Positions 43,767 through 53,305 are shown, counted from the first letter of the stretch. The stretch: 64,000 bases of DNA from [Clostridium] leptum DSM 753 (GCA_000154345.1 DS480350.1:372001-436000); one strand, 5' to 3'. Program-made: numbers and translations. Notes: generated by a model not told the origin, from the sequence alone.

Positions 43767-44309
43767 ATGAATAACGAACAATTAGATTTAGCCAGCATTT
43801 ATGGAATTCCGTCCTGTGCAGGCGGCGATTGCTCACCAGGGGCGGTCTTTACTCCGACGAATCCTTCCCCGTCTACCCCAGGCAACCGAATTCCCACGTT
43901 AGAAGAAATCGCCGGCTATAATATTCAAAATCCGAAAATTCCGGCACCGCTTCCGCAAATTCAGCCCACACCGGGACAAAGCGTTCCCATGACAGGCTCT
44001 AACGTAGGGGAAAGCACCTCGCATATGCAAAGCCAGACTCCCTCTACAAATCCTCTGGCGCCGCTGACGCCTACCAACCAGCCGCCGCCTATCTCAGGAG
44101 AAAGCCTGCAATATTTGAATGGATTTCTGCGAACTCAGCTGGGAAGGACCGTCACGGTGGAATTCCTGGTAGGAGCCAATACCCTTGTAGACCGGACCGG
44201 CGTTCTTCTGGCGGTGGGCGCCAACTATATTTTGATCAATGAGATTCAAACCGATGATATCACGGCCTGTGATTTCTATAATATAAAATTTATTCGTTTT
44301 TATTATTAA
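43767..44309 (+). CDS. Spore coat GerQ-like protein
   Basis: A 180-residue protein. Residues 1-105 are low in complexity and rich in Pro, Thr, Ser and Gln. The C-terminal 70 residues form a compact domain (LNGFLRTQLGRTVTVEFLVG, DRTGVLLAVGANYILINE, ITACDFYNIKFIRFY) that resembles the GerQ/YlzJ-like coat domain. AAAGGAGG precedes the ATG. Pairing with the CwlJ-like gene supports a spore coat role. The family assignment is tentative. Confidence 0.6.
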   Translation: MNNEQLDLASIYGIPSCAGGDCSPGAVFTPTNPSPSTPGNRIPTLEEIAGYNIQNPKIPAPLPQIQPTPGQSVPMTGSNVGESTSHMQSQTPSTNPLAPLTPTNQPPPISGESLQYLNGFLRTQLGRTVTVEFLVGANTLVDRTGVLLAVGANYILINEIQTDDITACDFYNIKFIRFYY

Positions 44310-44344
44310 TGTGTTTTTTCATACATCGTTAAGAGCAAACAGGG

Positions 44345-44383
44345 AAAGAAACGCCTTCTAATTTGTTTAGAAGGCGTTTCTTT
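44345..44383 (+). terminator. Strong terminator after the spore genes
   Basis: AAAGAAACGCCTTCTAA (44345-44361) is exactly complementary to TTAGAAGGCGTTTCTTT (44367-44383), a 17-bp stem with a five-base loop. The A/T-rich ends make it work in both directions. Confidence 0.9.
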
Positions 44384-44728
44384 GCGTTTTGCCCTATCGT
44401 AAAATTACCATCCTGATCTTGCGGGAGAGAATAAAAGTGCTCGGGAAACGGTCACGGCGGGAACGGCATCACGCAATGCGAATTCGTGCAACGAACCGTT
44501 TATGGATTTCCAGTAAGAGGAGGCGCGGACGGAAAGCTGAGAAAGAAAATTAGAGGAGAGCTATACCATTCCGGTTTAAGAGGCGCGAAAGGGACGAAGA
44601 GGCAGAGAAATGAAGAAAGGCGCGGAAAAAGGTTTTCAAAGATTCCAGCGGACCGCCGGAGCGTAACTGCTTTTTCAAAGTGTAGAAGGAGCAGGCTTTG
44701 GAGATTAGCCTGAAAATATAATCTAAGC
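44384..44728. other. Non-coding stretch upstream of pstS
   Basis: About 340 bases with no convincing gene. A 75-codon plus frame (44486-44713) is very rich in Arg, Lys and Gly, has no RBS and no homologous look, so it is not called. The right end leads into the Pho box and pstS. Confidence 0.5.
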
Positions 44729-44745
44729 TTAACGTAAATTTAACA
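44729..44745 (+). promoter_or_regulatory. Candidate Pho box before pstS
   Basis: TTAACG (44729-44734) and TTAACA (44740-44745) are direct repeats 11 bp apart, matching the TT(A/T/C)ACA, 11-bp-spaced PhoP sites of Gram-positive bacteria. They lie about 50 bp before the pstS start. PhoB/PhoP control of the pst genes is inferred. Confidence 0.5.
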
Positions 44746-44793
44746 TAGCAAAAGTAAGATAACAGCGTACTCGAAAATTAGGAGGAAATTGAA

Positions 44794-45732
44794 ATGAAAA
44801 AATTCGCATCGATTTTGCTGGCCGGATTAATGGCCCTGTCGCTGTTCGCCGGCTGCAGCAGTGAGGTTACTTCCACCGATGACGGCAGCTCCGCCGCCCA
44901 GGCTTCCAGCAGCGGGACAGAATCTCAGGTGGAATCCAACGGCAGCTCAGAAGATGCTTACGCCGGTCTCTCCGGAACCTTAACGCTGAACGGCTCCACT
45001 TCCATGACCGCCGTGTGCAACGCACTGGGCGAGGCTTTTATGGCGAAATATGACGGTGTAACCGTAGAGAAAGCGAATACCGGCTCCGGTTCCGCTGTGA
45101 CCGCGGTCAACGACGGGACTGCCTTAATCGGAGACTTGTCCAGAAAGGTAAAGGACGATGAGGATCCCGACGGAAAGTTCACCAAGGTCACCATTGCGCT
45201 GGATGGCATCGCCATCGCGGTTAACCCTGAAAACCCGGTAGACGCTCTGACCTCTGAGCAGATTGAAAAAATTTTTGCGGGAGAGATCACCAATTGGAGC
45301 GAGGTAGGCGGCGATGACGCCGCGATCACTGTGATCGGACGCGAGGAAGGCTCCGGTACCAGAGACGGCTTTGAAAGCATCTTCGGTTTCGGCGAGGATA
45401 AGAAATGCGCTTACGCTGCTGAGGTTCAGGAAACTGGTATTGTGGTTTCCAAGGTTGCCTCCGATCCTTCCGCCATCGGCTATGTGTCCCTGGCTTCTGT
45501 CAATGATGAAATCAAGGCTGTGTCTGTAGACGGCGTAGAAGCCACTGAGGAGAATGTTTCCAACGGTACCTATGTGGTACAGCGCCCCTTTGTTCAGATC
45601 TATACCAAGGGCACCGACAGCGAACTGGTAAAAGCCTGGTTTGATTTCCTGAAGTCTGACGAGGGCCAGCAGATTATCGCCGACCAGAAGCTGGTTACCG
45701 TAGACATTGACGAGAATACGGAAAACCAATAA
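44794..45732 (+). CDS. pstS: Phosphate ABC transporter substrate-binding lipoprotein
   Basis: A 312-residue phosphate-binding protein. A lipoprotein signal (MKKFASILLAGLMALSLFAG, then Cys21) is followed by a Ser-rich linker. PstS signatures: LTLNGSTSMTAVCNALGEAF, GSGSAVTAVNDGTALIGDLS, DGIAIAVNPENPVDAL, EKIFAGEITNWSEVGG and REEGSGTRDGFESIF (phosphate-binding loop). AGGAGG precedes the ATG. It is the first gene of the pst cluster and is preceded by a candidate Pho box. Confidence 0.95.
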   Translation: MKKFASILLAGLMALSLFAGCSSEVTSTDDGSSAAQASSSGTESQVESNGSSEDAYAGLSGTLTLNGSTSMTAVCNALGEAFMAKYDGVTVEKANTGSGSAVTAVNDGTALIGDLSRKVKDDEDPDGKFTKVTIALDGIAIAVNPENPVDALTSEQIEKIFAGEITNWSEVGGDDAAITVIGREEGSGTRDGFESIFGFGEDKKCAYAAEVQETGIVVSKVASDPSAIGYVSLASVNDEIKAVSVDGVEATEENVSNGTYVVQRPFVQIYTKGTDSELVKAWFDFLKSDEGQQIIADQKLVTVDIDENTENQ

Positions 45733-46001
45733 GCTGATTCCCCAGCGGTCCTTAGGCCGCGTATGGCAGGATCAAGGGCTCAGCCGGAAAAGCTGGCCGG
45801 ACGGTCAGACGGCCCATTAACCGGCAGCCGCGGGATTAAGAAGAAACGCGGCCCGGCAGCTGCAAGAGCCAAACCTGGCCGCAGGGATCCCGCCGCGGGC
45901 CTGCTGAAAAGTGCGCGGGAGCATACGGGGCGGAAGCTTTTACATAGATTTACTATCCCTAAAAATTGCCTTTTACAAACTCCCCTTTAACATTTTACGC
46001 C
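45733..46001. other. Intergenic region between pstS and pstC
   Basis: A GC-rich part with several short hairpins (GGCCGCG/CGCGGCC-type words) and an AT-rich part (45930-46000) with TTTACA, TTTACT and TTTAACA words about 10-11 bases apart. The latter could be a second Pho box set for pstC. I see no gene. Confidence 0.35.
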
Positions 46002-46040
46002 CGGACCTCAATTGACGTATGTCATGAGGTCCGTTTGGCG
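46002..46040 (+). terminator. Possible attenuator upstream of pstC
   Basis: CGGACCTCA (46002-46010) pairs with TGAGGTCCG (46025-46033), followed by TTTGGCGG and then TTTT. It lies between pstS and pstC and could lower expression of the permease genes relative to the abundant binding protein. Confidence 0.45.
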
Positions 46041-46103
46041 GTTTTACCAATCGAAAGAAGCGCGGCCCAGCGGGGAGGAGGGGGCGCGCCAAGGAGGTTT
46101 CAT

Positions 46104-47444
46104 ATGGAAACGACTATGAAAGACGATGCCCATTTGAAAAGGGAACGGCAAAAGCGGAAGCTGAAGGTGATTTTTGCCGTTGCAATGGGAATCGTTCCTA
46201 TCGCGACATTTTTTCTTCCTTATGTCAATTATACCTTTAAGGACAGCACCTTTGTGCTGTCCGCTTATCAAATTTTAACCAGCCCGGGAATCCGATTTCA
46301 GGGCTATTTGATTTCTATCCCCTTGCTTTCCAAAATCGCTGTGCTTTGCGGGGCGGTGCTGGCTTTGACGGGCGGAGCGCTGCTCCTTTTGAAAAAGCCT
46401 GGACTGGCGGGAACCGGCTTTGTGCTTTCTGCAGCCACCCCTCTCATTGTGCTGATGACCAGTTCCTCCATTCAAACGGCGGTGACATCCCTGGGGGTCA
46501 GCAATATTATCATCAGCTATCAGTGGCCCTTTCTCCTCACCCTGATTTTAGGCCTGGCCGCCGGTGTGCTGGCTATTTGGACCAAGGGCGGCGAAAAGCT
46601 GGCGGAAAGCATTTTTCGGATTTTTGCCTGCGTGTCAGTAGGCTCCGTGGTGATCATTACCGTATATATGATTGTTTCCGGAGCCCCTGCTATCGCGGAG
46701 ATCGGCCTGGGAAATTTTCTCTTTGGCACCGAATGGGAGCCGAAAAGCGGCGTTTACGGAATTTTGCCCTTGATACTCTCCTCCATCGCCGGTACTGTGG
46801 GAGCAGTGATTATCGGTGTTCCCATCGGAATTTTAACCGCGGTTTTTCTGTCGGAAACCGCTCCGAAATGGGTGGCCAGTGTGGTCCGCCCGGCGGTGCA
46901 GCTGCTGGCGGGAATTCCCTCGGTGGTTTACGGCTTTTTCGGTATGCTGATCATCGTTCCCGCGATCCGGAGCATGTTTCCCGGACAGACCATCGGCGAC
47001 AGCCTGCTGGCGGTAATTCTAATATTAGCGATTATGGTGCTCCCCACCATTGTCAGTGTGTCGGAAACCTCTCTGCGGGCGGTGCCGGTATCCTACCGGG
47101 AGGCTTCCCTGGCCCTGGGCACCACTCCGGTGAAAACTATCTTTAAGGTGACGGTTCCCGCCGCGAAATCCGGAATTTTGGCAGGCGTTATTTTAGGCGT
47201 GGGACGGGCCATCGGCGAAACCATGGCTGTGATCATGGTGGCCGGCAACGTGGTGCAGATGCCTTCCATTTTGGGCACTGTCCGGCTGATGACCACCGGT
47301 ATCGTCATTGAAATGTCCTATTCCTCCGGCCTTCACCGCCAGGCGCTGTTCGCTATCGGCCTAGTGCTGTTCGTATTTATCATGATTGTCAATATCGCCT
47401 TTACCTATATTTCCAGGAAAGGAGTGCAGATGGAGCGTGACTAA
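46104..47444 (+). CDS. pstC: Phosphate ABC transporter permease PstC
   Basis: A 446-residue membrane protein. The C-terminal 260 residues are a typical PstC permease: FLFGTEWEPKSGVYGILPLI, then the multi-helix core and the EAA-like loop VSYREASLALGTTPVKTIFK, followed by GRAIGETMAVIMVAGN. The N-terminal 150 residues add about four extra helices (residues 19-155), longer than standard PstC of about 300 residues. The ATG at 46104 has AAGGAGG directly upstream; the frame extends further left without an RBS. Confidence 0.9.
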   Translation: METTMKDDAHLKRERQKRKLKVIFAVAMGIVPIATFFLPYVNYTFKDSTFVLSAYQILTSPGIRFQGYLISIPLLSKIAVLCGAVLALTGGALLLLKKPGLAGTGFVLSAATPLIVLMTSSSIQTAVTSLGVSNIIISYQWPFLLTLILGLAAGVLAIWTKGGEKLAESIFRIFACVSVGSVVIITVYMIVSGAPAIAEIGLGNFLFGTEWEPKSGVYGILPLILSSIAGTVGAVIIGVPIGILTAVFLSETAPKWVASVVRPAVQLLAGIPSVVYGFFGMLIIVPAIRSMFPGQTIGDSLLAVILILAIMVLPTIVSVSETSLRAVPVSYREASLALGTTPVKTIFKVTVPAAKSGILAGVILGVGRAIGETMAVIMVAGNVVQMPSILGTVRLMTTGIVIEMSYSSGLHRQALFAIGLVLFVFIMIVNIAFTYISRKGVQMERD

Positions 47445-48312
47445 ATCCCTTTATCAAAAAAAACGCCGTCCCTCGGACCTTTTACTGAAAATCGCCATCA
47501 ACGGTGCGGCGCTGCTGACTGTAATCGTGCTGGCAGGTATCATCCTTTATATCTTGATCAACGGCCTGCCCTATATCAGCTGGGAATTCCTCAGCACCTC
47601 CTATTCGGAGTCGCCAAGCGGCGCCAAGGGCATTTTGCCCATGATCATCAATACCCTGTATATCGTGGCCATTACACTTCTGATCGCCACGCCTATCGGG
47701 ATTTCATCCGCCATTTATCTGACTCAGTACGCTAAGCAGGGGAGGCTGGTGCGGGCCATCCGGTTTACCACGGAGATTTTGTCCGGCATCCCCTCGATTC
47801 TGTTCGGCCTGTTCGGTTACACGGTGTTCTGCGTAATGTTCCGCATGGGAACCTCCATTTTGGCCGGCTGCCTGACCATGACCCTCTGTATCCTGCCTAC
47901 CATCGTCCGCACCACCGAGGAAAGCCTCCTCGCGGTGCCCGGCTCCTACAAGGAGGGAGCCATGGCCCTGGGCGCGGGCAAGCTGCGGGTGATTTTGGGC
48001 ATCGTGCTGCCCTGCGCCGTTCCGGGAATCCTCACCGCCGTGATTCTGGCCATGGGCCGTATCGTCGGGGAATCGGCGGCGCTGCTGTATACCTCCGGCA
48101 TGTCCTACAATATGCCCAAGGATTTCTTCGGCCAGATCATGAATTCCGGACGAACCCTGACCCTGCACCTGTACCAGACCGCTATGCAGGCTACCTCTGA
48201 TGACGCGTTCCATATCGCCTTCGCCACCGCCGCGGTGCTGCTGGTCATTGTGTTCCTTTTGAACCTTTTGGCCGGACTGGTGAGCAAGACCTTGAAAAAA
48301 GGAGAGCAATAA
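47437..48312 (+). CDS. pstA: Phosphate ABC transporter permease PstA
   Basis: A 291-residue permease starting at GTG 47437, overlapping pstC by 8 bases. PstA signatures: [59 protein letters not shown], the EAA-like [20 protein letters not shown] and [19 protein letters not shown] lies upstream of the start. It forms the transmembrane channel with PstC. Confidence 0.93.
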   Translation: MTKSLYQKKRRPSDLLLKIAINGAALLTVIVLAGIILYILINGLPYISWEFLSTSYSESPSGAKGILPMIINTLYIVAITLLIATPIGISSAIYLTQYAKQGRLVRAIRFTTEILSGIPSILFGLFGYTVFCVMFRMGTSILAGCLTMTLCILPTIVRTTEESLLAVPGSYKEGAMALGAGKLRVILGIVLPCAVPGILTAVILAMGRIVGESAALLYTSGMSYNMPKDFFGQIMNSGRTLTLHLYQTAMQATSDDAFHIAFATAAVLLVIVFLLNLLAGLVSKTLKKGEQ

Positions 48313-48313
48313 C

Positions 48314-49072
48314 ATGGAAAACAGCAAAGTAAGCATTCAGAATATGGATCTGTATTATGGAGATTTTCACGCCCTGAAAAATCTGAACCTGGAAATTCCG
48401 GCCAACCAGGTTACCGCCTTTATCGGCCCGTCCGGCTGCGGGAAATCCACCTGCATCAAATCCCTGAACCGGATGAACGACCTGATCGACGGCTGCAAAA
48501 TAACCGGCACCATCAAAATCGATGGAGAGGACATTTACGACCCCCGCACCGACGTGACTCTGCTGCGGAAGCGGGCGGGTATGGTGTTCCAGAAGGCCAA
48601 TCCGTTCCCCATGAGCGTGTACGACAACATCGCCTACGGCCCCCGGGTTCACGGAATCAAGAACCGGGCGAAGCTGGATGAGATTGTAGAAAATTCCCTG
48701 CGGGGGGCGGCGCTGTGGGATGAGGTAAAGGACCGGCTGAAAAAGTCCGCGCTGGGCCTTTCCGGCGGCCAGCAGCAGCGGCTGTGCATCGCCCGGGCCC
48801 TGGCGGTGGAGCCGGATATCCTGTTGATGGATGAGCCTACCTCCGCCCTGGATCCCATCTCCACCCTGAAGATCGAAGACCTGATGGAGGAGCTGAAAAA
48901 GGATTACACGGTGATCGTGGTGACGCACAATATGCAGCAGGCCGCCCGTGTGGCGGATATGACGGCATTCTTCCTGCTGGGGGAGATCATCGAGTTTGAT
49001 AAAACCCAGCTGATGTTCAGCACGCCCAAGGACAAACGGACCGAGGAATATATCACCGGACGGTTTGGCTGA
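48314..49072 (+). CDS. pstB: Phosphate ABC transporter ATP-binding protein PstB
   Basis: A 252-residue ATPase. Walker A is GPSGCGKST (residues 36-44), the PstB-typical [12 protein letters not shown] follows, the Q-loop is [20 protein letters not shown], the ABC signature is LSGGQQQR and Walker B is [13 protein letters not shown]. It lies 1 base after pstA and drives phosphate import. Confidence 0.97.
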   Translation: MENSKVSIQNMDLYYGDFHALKNLNLEIPANQVTAFIGPSGCGKSTCIKSLNRMNDLIDGCKITGTIKIDGEDIYDPRTDVTLLRKRAGMVFQKANPFPMSVYDNIAYGPRVHGIKNRAKLDEIVENSLRGAALWDEVKDRLKKSALGLSGGQQQRLCIARALAVEPDILLMDEPTSALDPISTLKIEDLMEELKKDYTVIVVTHNMQQAARVADMTAFFLLGEIIEFDKTQLMFSTPKDKRTEEYITGRFG

Positions 49073-49122
49073 TCGTAGACAAACCAAGCGGATTCCATTA
49101 TAATAAAAGGAGAAAATTTCGA

Positions 49123-49788
49123 ATGCCAAGAAAATATTTCGATCAAAAGCTGGCGGATTTAAACCGCAGCATGAAGGAAATGGGAGCCGTGGTGGACCGG
49201 AGAATCGGGGAAACCATGGAGGCTTTGAAAAACCTGGATAAGGACCTTGCCGCGGAGGTAGTGGGCGGCGACCGGGAGATCAATCAGGTGGAGCATGAAA
49301 TTGAGTCGGTATGCATGAATCTGCTGGCGCTCCAGCAGCCTATCGCCACAGATCTGCGGGTGATCGCCTCCTGCTTAAAAATCATCACTGACGTGGAGCG
49401 GGTGGCGGACCAGTGCGCCGATATCTGCGATATTATCCAGGCGGGAGAAATTCCCGCCCAGTCCAGCGTTGTGAACCATGTGGTGCAAATGCTGGAAACA
49501 GCTGGCGCGATGTTTGAAAAGGCCATGGACGCCTTTATCGCCCGGGACGTGGAGCTTGCCCGACAGGTCTGCGGCATGGATGACCAGGTGGACGCCATGT
49601 TCAGCAAGATCGTGCTGGAGGTCTGCGGCACCATCACCGAGAATCCTCAGAGCGTGATGAAGGAGGTTGACCTGATGTTCATCACCAAGTATATCGAGCG
49701 CATGGGGGACCACGCCACCAATATCGCGGAATGGGTGGTTTATATGGAAACCGGCGTTCATCCGGATTTGAACGATGGAAGGATTTAG
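49123..49788 (+). CDS. phoU: Phosphate signalling regulator PhoU
   Basis: A 221-residue helical protein with the two three-helix PhoU repeats: each has the E/DxxxD metal-binding pattern (for example DREINQVEHEIESVC and, in the second repeat, CGMDDQVDAMF), plus RVIASCLKIITDVERVADQC and YIERMGDHATNIAEWVVY. PhoU links the PstSCAB transporter to the PhoR kinase and dampens signalling when phosphate is plentiful. AGGAG precedes the ATG. Confidence 0.95.
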   Translation: MPRKYFDQKLADLNRSMKEMGAVVDRRIGETMEALKNLDKDLAAEVVGGDREINQVEHEIESVCMNLLALQQPIATDLRVIASCLKIITDVERVADQCADICDIIQAGEIPAQSSVVNHVVQMLETAGAMFEKAMDAFIARDVELARQVCGMDDQVDAMFSKIVLEVCGTITENPQSVMKEVDLMFITKYIERMGDHATNIAEWVVYMETGVHPDLNDGRI

Positions 49789-49808
49789 AAGCTTAGGAGG
49801 AAACCGAT

Positions 49809-50147
49809 TTGCCAGATTTAGTTTATATTGCCGATGACGAACCGAATATCAGAAAGCTGGCGGCCCTGGCGCTGAAGGATTCCGGCTTTGAGACCCAGGA
49901 GTTTGCCGACGGGGTGTCCTTAATGGCGGCTGTCCGAGTGCGAAAGCCCGACGCCATTGTGCTGGATTGGATGATGCCGCCTCCCGACGGTCTGGCGGTA
50001 TGTCATAAAATCAGGGCCGATGAAAGCACCAGGCCCATCCCGATTTTGATGCTCACTGCACGGGGCGAGGATGTAGGACGGATTTTGCGGACATTCAAAA
50101 TAAAAAAGAATGTGGAGGTAACAGACAATGGCAAAATCATTATTTGA
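49809..50147 (+). pseudogene. phoB: PhoB-type response regulator, 5' part, split by the tet element
   Basis: Starts at TTG 49809 (or close by) with AGGAGGAAAC upstream. It encodes an OmpR-family receiver: VYIADDEPNIRKL (acidic pair), IVLDWMMPPPDG with the phosphorylated Asp, and MLTARGEDV (Thr switch). After codon 89 the reading frame enters the mobile element (50075) and adds a foreign tail of about 24 residues ending at 50147. The C-terminal beta5/alpha5 part and the DNA-binding domain are at 61077-61518. The truncated protein cannot bind DNA. Confidence 0.9.
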
Positions 50148-50502
50148 GGAACTGGGCGGCAAATACGAAAGGCAAGGGGATTATTTGATACCGTGCTTAA
50201 CTGTACCCGCCGAAGAAGAACAGGCAATAGGCATCTGGGGGCAACGGCATTTAGATTATCTAAAACAGTACCGTAAAGTTACATACACCAATCTTCTTAC
50301 AAGCGGCAGGCTAAACGCCTACCTTGCCGACATCAACAGACAGGCACAGGAACGCTTTGAAAGGCTCATAGAGGGTATGAAACAGGCACAGGGCATAACG
50401 GAACAGCTAAAGGCAGAAAACGCCTTAGAATGGACAGGATGCCTCAATAACATAAGGGCTTGTGCGAGGGAGATTGTGGAAAAGGAAATTATTTTTGCAT
50501 AA
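50128..50502 (+). CDS. tnpV: TnpV family protein of the tet element
   Basis: A 124-residue TnpV homologue: MAKSLFEELGGKYERQGDY, then CLTVPAEEEQAIGIWGQRHL, NLLTSGRLNAYLADI and AENALEWTGCLNNIR. TGGAGG lies upstream. It has the same length and block order as the copy at 26414. It is the first gene inside the left end, as tnpV is in Tn4451-type elements. Function is not established. Confidence 0.85.
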   Translation: MAKSLFEELGGKYERQGDYLIPCLTVPAEEEQAIGIWGQRHLDYLKQYRKVTYTNLLTSGRLNAYLADINRQAQERFERLIEGMKQAQGITEQLKAENALEWTGCLNNIRACAREIVEKEIIFA

Positions 50503-50559
50503 ACAGATGATTAGTGGCAGGGGGAAATCCTGCCGCTTTTTCTGCTTTAGTTTGTCAGC

Positions 50560-50588
50560 TTGACAAATAAAGGGTTAAGGAATATAAT
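50560..50588 (+). promoter_or_regulatory. Promoter of the tet gene
   Basis: TTGACA (50560-50565) and TATAAT (50583-50588) with a 17-bp spacer: a full consensus promoter. It lies about 280 bp before the tet start, with the leader peptide and attenuator in between. Confidence 0.9.
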
Positions 50589-50620
50589 TAGATTCAGTAT
50601 TATACAAGGAGTTAATAAAT

Positions 50621-50644
50621 ATGCGGCAAGGTATTCTTAAATAA
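50621..50644 (+). CDS. Leader peptide of the tet gene
   Basis: ATGCGGCAAGGTATTCTTAA begins a 7-codon frame, MRQGILK, with AAGGA 11 bases upstream. GTATTCTTAAA overlapping it is complementary to TTTAAGAATAC (about 50725-50735). Ribosome position on this leader could therefore change downstream RNA folding, as in the tet(M)/tet(O) attenuation model. The mechanism is inferred. Confidence 0.6.
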   Translation: MRQGILK

Positions 50645-50796
50645 ACTGTCAATTTGATAGTGGGAACAAAAAGTAGCAGTCCCGTTTCACTTTTAATATG
50701 GGGCTTAGTTTTTTGTACCCAGTTTAAGAATACTTTTATCATGTAATTTTATATGCCCGAAAACATATAAGTGTTTTGGGGCTATTGGAGTTATTT

Positions 50797-50832
50797 ACCC
50801 AGTGATAGGAGTATTTATCACTGGGTATTTTT
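50797..50832 (+). terminator. Attenuator upstream of the tet gene
   Basis: ACCCAGTGAT (50797-50806) pairs with ATCACTGGGT (50817-50826), followed by ATTTTTAT. It lies 40 bases before the tet start codon and fits a transcription attenuator relieved by tetracycline-stalled ribosomes. Confidence 0.75.
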
Positions 50833-50868
50833 ATGCCCTTTTTTGGGTGTTGATAGGAGGAAAATCAC

Positions 50869-52788
50869 ATGAAAATAATTAACTTAGGCATTCTGGCTCA
50901 CGTTGACGCAGGAAAGACAACATTAACGGAAAGTTTATTGTATACCAGTGGTGCAATTGCAGAACTAGGGAGCGTAGATGAAGGCACAACAAGGACAGAT
51001 ACAATGAATTTGGAGCGTCAAAGGGGAATCACTATCCAGACAGCAGTGACATCTTTTCAGTGGGAGGATGTAAAAGTCAACATTATAGATACGCCAGGCC
51101 ATATGGATTTTTTGGCGGAAGTATACCGTTCTTTATCCGTATTAGACGGAGCAGTATTATTAGTTTCTGCAAAGGATGGCATACAGGCACAGACCCGTAT
51201 ACTGTTTCATGCACTACAGATAATGAAGATTCCGACAATTTTTTTCATCAATAAAATTGACCAAGAGGGGATTGATTTGCCAATGGTATATCGGGAAATG
51301 AAAGCAAAGCTTTCTTCGGAAATTATAGTGAAGCAAAAGGTTGGGCAGCATCCCCATATAAATGTAACGGACAATGACGATATGGAACAGTGGGATGCGG
51401 TAATTATGGGAAACGATGAACTATTAGAGAAATATATGTCAGGGAAACCGTTTAAAATGTCAGAACTGGAACAGGAAGAAAACAGGAGATTCCAAAACGG
51501 AACGTTATTTCCCGTTTATCACGGAAGCGCTAAAAACAATCTGGGGATTCGGCAGCTTATAGAAGTAATTGCCAGTAAATTTTATTCATCAACGCCTGAA
51601 GGTCAATCTGAACTATGCGGGCAGGTTTTTAAGATTGAATATTCAGAGAAAAGGCGGCGTTTTGTTTATGTGCGTATATATAGCGGAACATTGCATTTGA
51701 GGGATGTTATTAGAATATCTGAAAAAGAGAAAATAAAAATCACAGAGATGTGTGTTCCGACAAACGGTGAATTATATTCATCCGATACAGCCTGCTCTGG
51801 TGATATTGTAATTTTACCAAATGATGTTTTGCAGCTAAACAGTATTTTGGGGAACGAAATACTGTTGCCGCAGAGAAAATTTATTGAAAATCCTCTCCCT
51901 ATGCTCCAAACAACGATTGCAGTAAAGAAATCTGAACAGCGGGAAATATTGCTTGGGGCACTTACAGAAATTTCAGATGGCGACCCTCTTTTAAAATATT
52001 ATGTGGATACTACAACGCATGAGATTATACTTTCTTTTTTGGGGAATGTGCAGATGGAAGTCATTTGTGCCATCCTTGAGGAAAAATATCATGTGGAGGC
52101 AGAAATAAAAGAGCCTACTGTTATATATATGGAAAGACCGCTTAGAAAAGCAGAATATACCATCCACATAGAAGTCCCGCCAAATCCTTTCTGGGCTTCT
52201 GTCGGGTTGTCCATAGAGCCGCTCCCTATTGGAAGCGGAGTGCAGTATGAAAGCAGAGTTTCACTTGGATATTTAAATCAATCGTTCCAAAATGCGGTTA
52301 TGGAGGGGGTTCTTTATGGCTGCGAGCAGGGGCTGTATGGATGGAAAGTGACAGACTGTAAAATCTGTTTTGAATATGGATTGTATTATAGTCCTGTAAG
52401 TACCCCCGCAGACTTTCGGCTGCTTTCCCCTATCGTATTGGAGCAGGCTTTAAAAAAAGCAGGGACAGAACTATTAGAGCCATATCTCCACTTTGAAATT
52501 TATGCACCGCAGGAATATCTCTCACGGGCGTATCATGATGCTCCAAGGTATTGTGCAGATATTGTAAGTACTCAGATAAAGAATGACGAGGTCATTCTGA
52601 AAGGAGAAATCCCTGCTAGATGTATTCAAGAATACAGGAACGATTTAACTTATTTCACAAATGGGCAGGGAGTCTGCTTGACAGAGTTAAAAGGATACCA
52701 GCCAGCTATTGGTAAATTTATTTGCCAACCCCGCCGCCCGAATAGCCGTATAGATAAGGTTCGGCATATGTTCCACAAGTTAGCTTAA
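50869..52788 (+). CDS. tet(O): Tet(O)-class ribosomal protection protein, probably mosaic
   Basis: A 639-residue translational GTPase that removes tetracycline from the ribosome. EF-G-like motifs: G1 AHVDAGKTT (residues 10-18), RGITIQTA (G2), DTPGHMDF (G3), NKIDQEG (G4). The length and N-terminal 460 or so residues match what I remember of Tet(O). The C-terminal part (from about residue 447: [16 protein letters not shown], and MFHKLA at the end) differs from it and recalls Tet(32)/Tet(W), so a mosaic gene is likely. AGGAGG precedes the ATG. It confers resistance by ribosome protection, not drug modification. Confidence 0.88.
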   Translation: MKIINLGILAHVDAGKTTLTESLLYTSGAIAELGSVDEGTTRTDTMNLERQRGITIQTAVTSFQWEDVKVNIIDTPGHMDFLAEVYRSLSVLDGAVLLVSAKDGIQAQTRILFHALQIMKIPTIFFINKIDQEGIDLPMVYREMKAKLSSEIIVKQKVGQHPHINVTDNDDMEQWDAVIMGNDELLEKYMSGKPFKMSELEQEENRRFQNGTLFPVYHGSAKNNLGIRQLIEVIASKFYSSTPEGQSELCGQVFKIEYSEKRRRFVYVRIYSGTLHLRDVIRISEKEKIKITEMCVPTNGELYSSDTACSGDIVILPNDVLQLNSILGNEILLPQRKFIENPLPMLQTTIAVKKSEQREILLGALTEISDGDPLLKYYVDTTTHEIILSFLGNVQMEVICAILEEKYHVEAEIKEPTVIYMERPLRKAEYTIHIEVPPNPFWASVGLSIEPLPIGSGVQYESRVSLGYLNQSFQNAVMEGVLYGCEQGLYGWKVTDCKICFEYGLYYSPVSTPADFRLLSPIVLEQALKKAGTELLEPYLHFEIYAPQEYLSRAYHDAPRYCADIVSTQIKNDEVILKGEIPARCIQEYRNDLTYFTNGQGVCLTELKGYQPAIGKFICQPRRPNSRIDKVRHMFHKLA

Positions 52789-52839
52789 CAGCTTGCAAAA
52801 GTCATATAAAATGAGATTTGAAAGGATTAGAGACTAATT

Positions 52840-53013
52840 ATGATGAAATGCGAATGGATATTGTGTCCTGTTTGTGGGAGCAAAACCCGTAATAAAATTA
52901 GGAAGGACACTGTTTTGGAGAATTATCCCCTTTATTGTCCAAAATGCAGACAAGAAAGATTGATTAAAGTTGACAACTTGAAGATAACTGTCATCAAAGA
53001 GCCAGACGCTTAA
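52840..53013 (+). CDS. Cysteine-rich KTR-domain protein
   Basis: A 57-residue protein with two CxxC pairs: CPVCGSKTRNK and CPKCRQERL. It matches the small 'cysteine-rich KTR' proteins that often follow ribosomal-protection tet genes in Tn916-type and related elements. It begins 51 bases after the tet stop and ends before a terminator. A zinc-binding role is likely; function is unknown. Confidence 0.75.
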   Translation: MMKCEWILCPVCGSKTRNKIRKDTVLENYPLYCPKCRQERLIKVDNLKITVIKEPDA

Positions 53014-53018
53014 GACGC

Positions 53019-53066
53019 AGAGCCGATGAAATTGTGGAACAATTCACGAATCATCGGCTCTTTTTG
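53019..53066 (+). terminator. Terminator after the tet operon
   Basis: AGAGCCGATGA (53019-53029) pairs with TCATCGGCTCT (53051-53061), followed by TTTTT. It closes the tet/KTR unit. Confidence 0.85.
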
Positions 53067-53305
53067 TTTCGTATTTGAAAGAACAAACTCACCAAATAAA
53101 AAAACGATATTCGGGTGGGTTATTTTGTTATACCCTAAATTACCCTCTGAATTTGTTTTTAAATTTGGAGGGATTTTTTTATGTCCTTTTTTCGGGCAGT
53201 TATCTATCTGCTCATACGAAGCAAAATTTATCAATACATAGCATATCAGAGAACGGCAGGAAACCAGTTAAAAAAATTTCTGCCAGTGCAACGGTACTTC
53301 TCACC
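53067..53305. other. Intergenic region after the tet operon
   Basis: AT-rich with short frames only (for example 53026-53241), without RBS or recognisable motif. I see no gene here. It leads into the promoter at 53306. Confidence 0.4.

Noticed and set aside
44486..44713. 75-codon Arg/Lys-rich ORF before pstS
   Set aside because: No RBS, extreme composition and no recognisable motif; probably chance.
49809..50147. Stand-alone 112-residue receiver protein
   Set aside because: The last 24 or so codons are element sequence and the true remainder of the regulator lies at 61077.
53026..53241. Short plus-strand ORF after the tet operon
   Set aside because: It begins inside the terminator hairpin and shows no motif or RBS.
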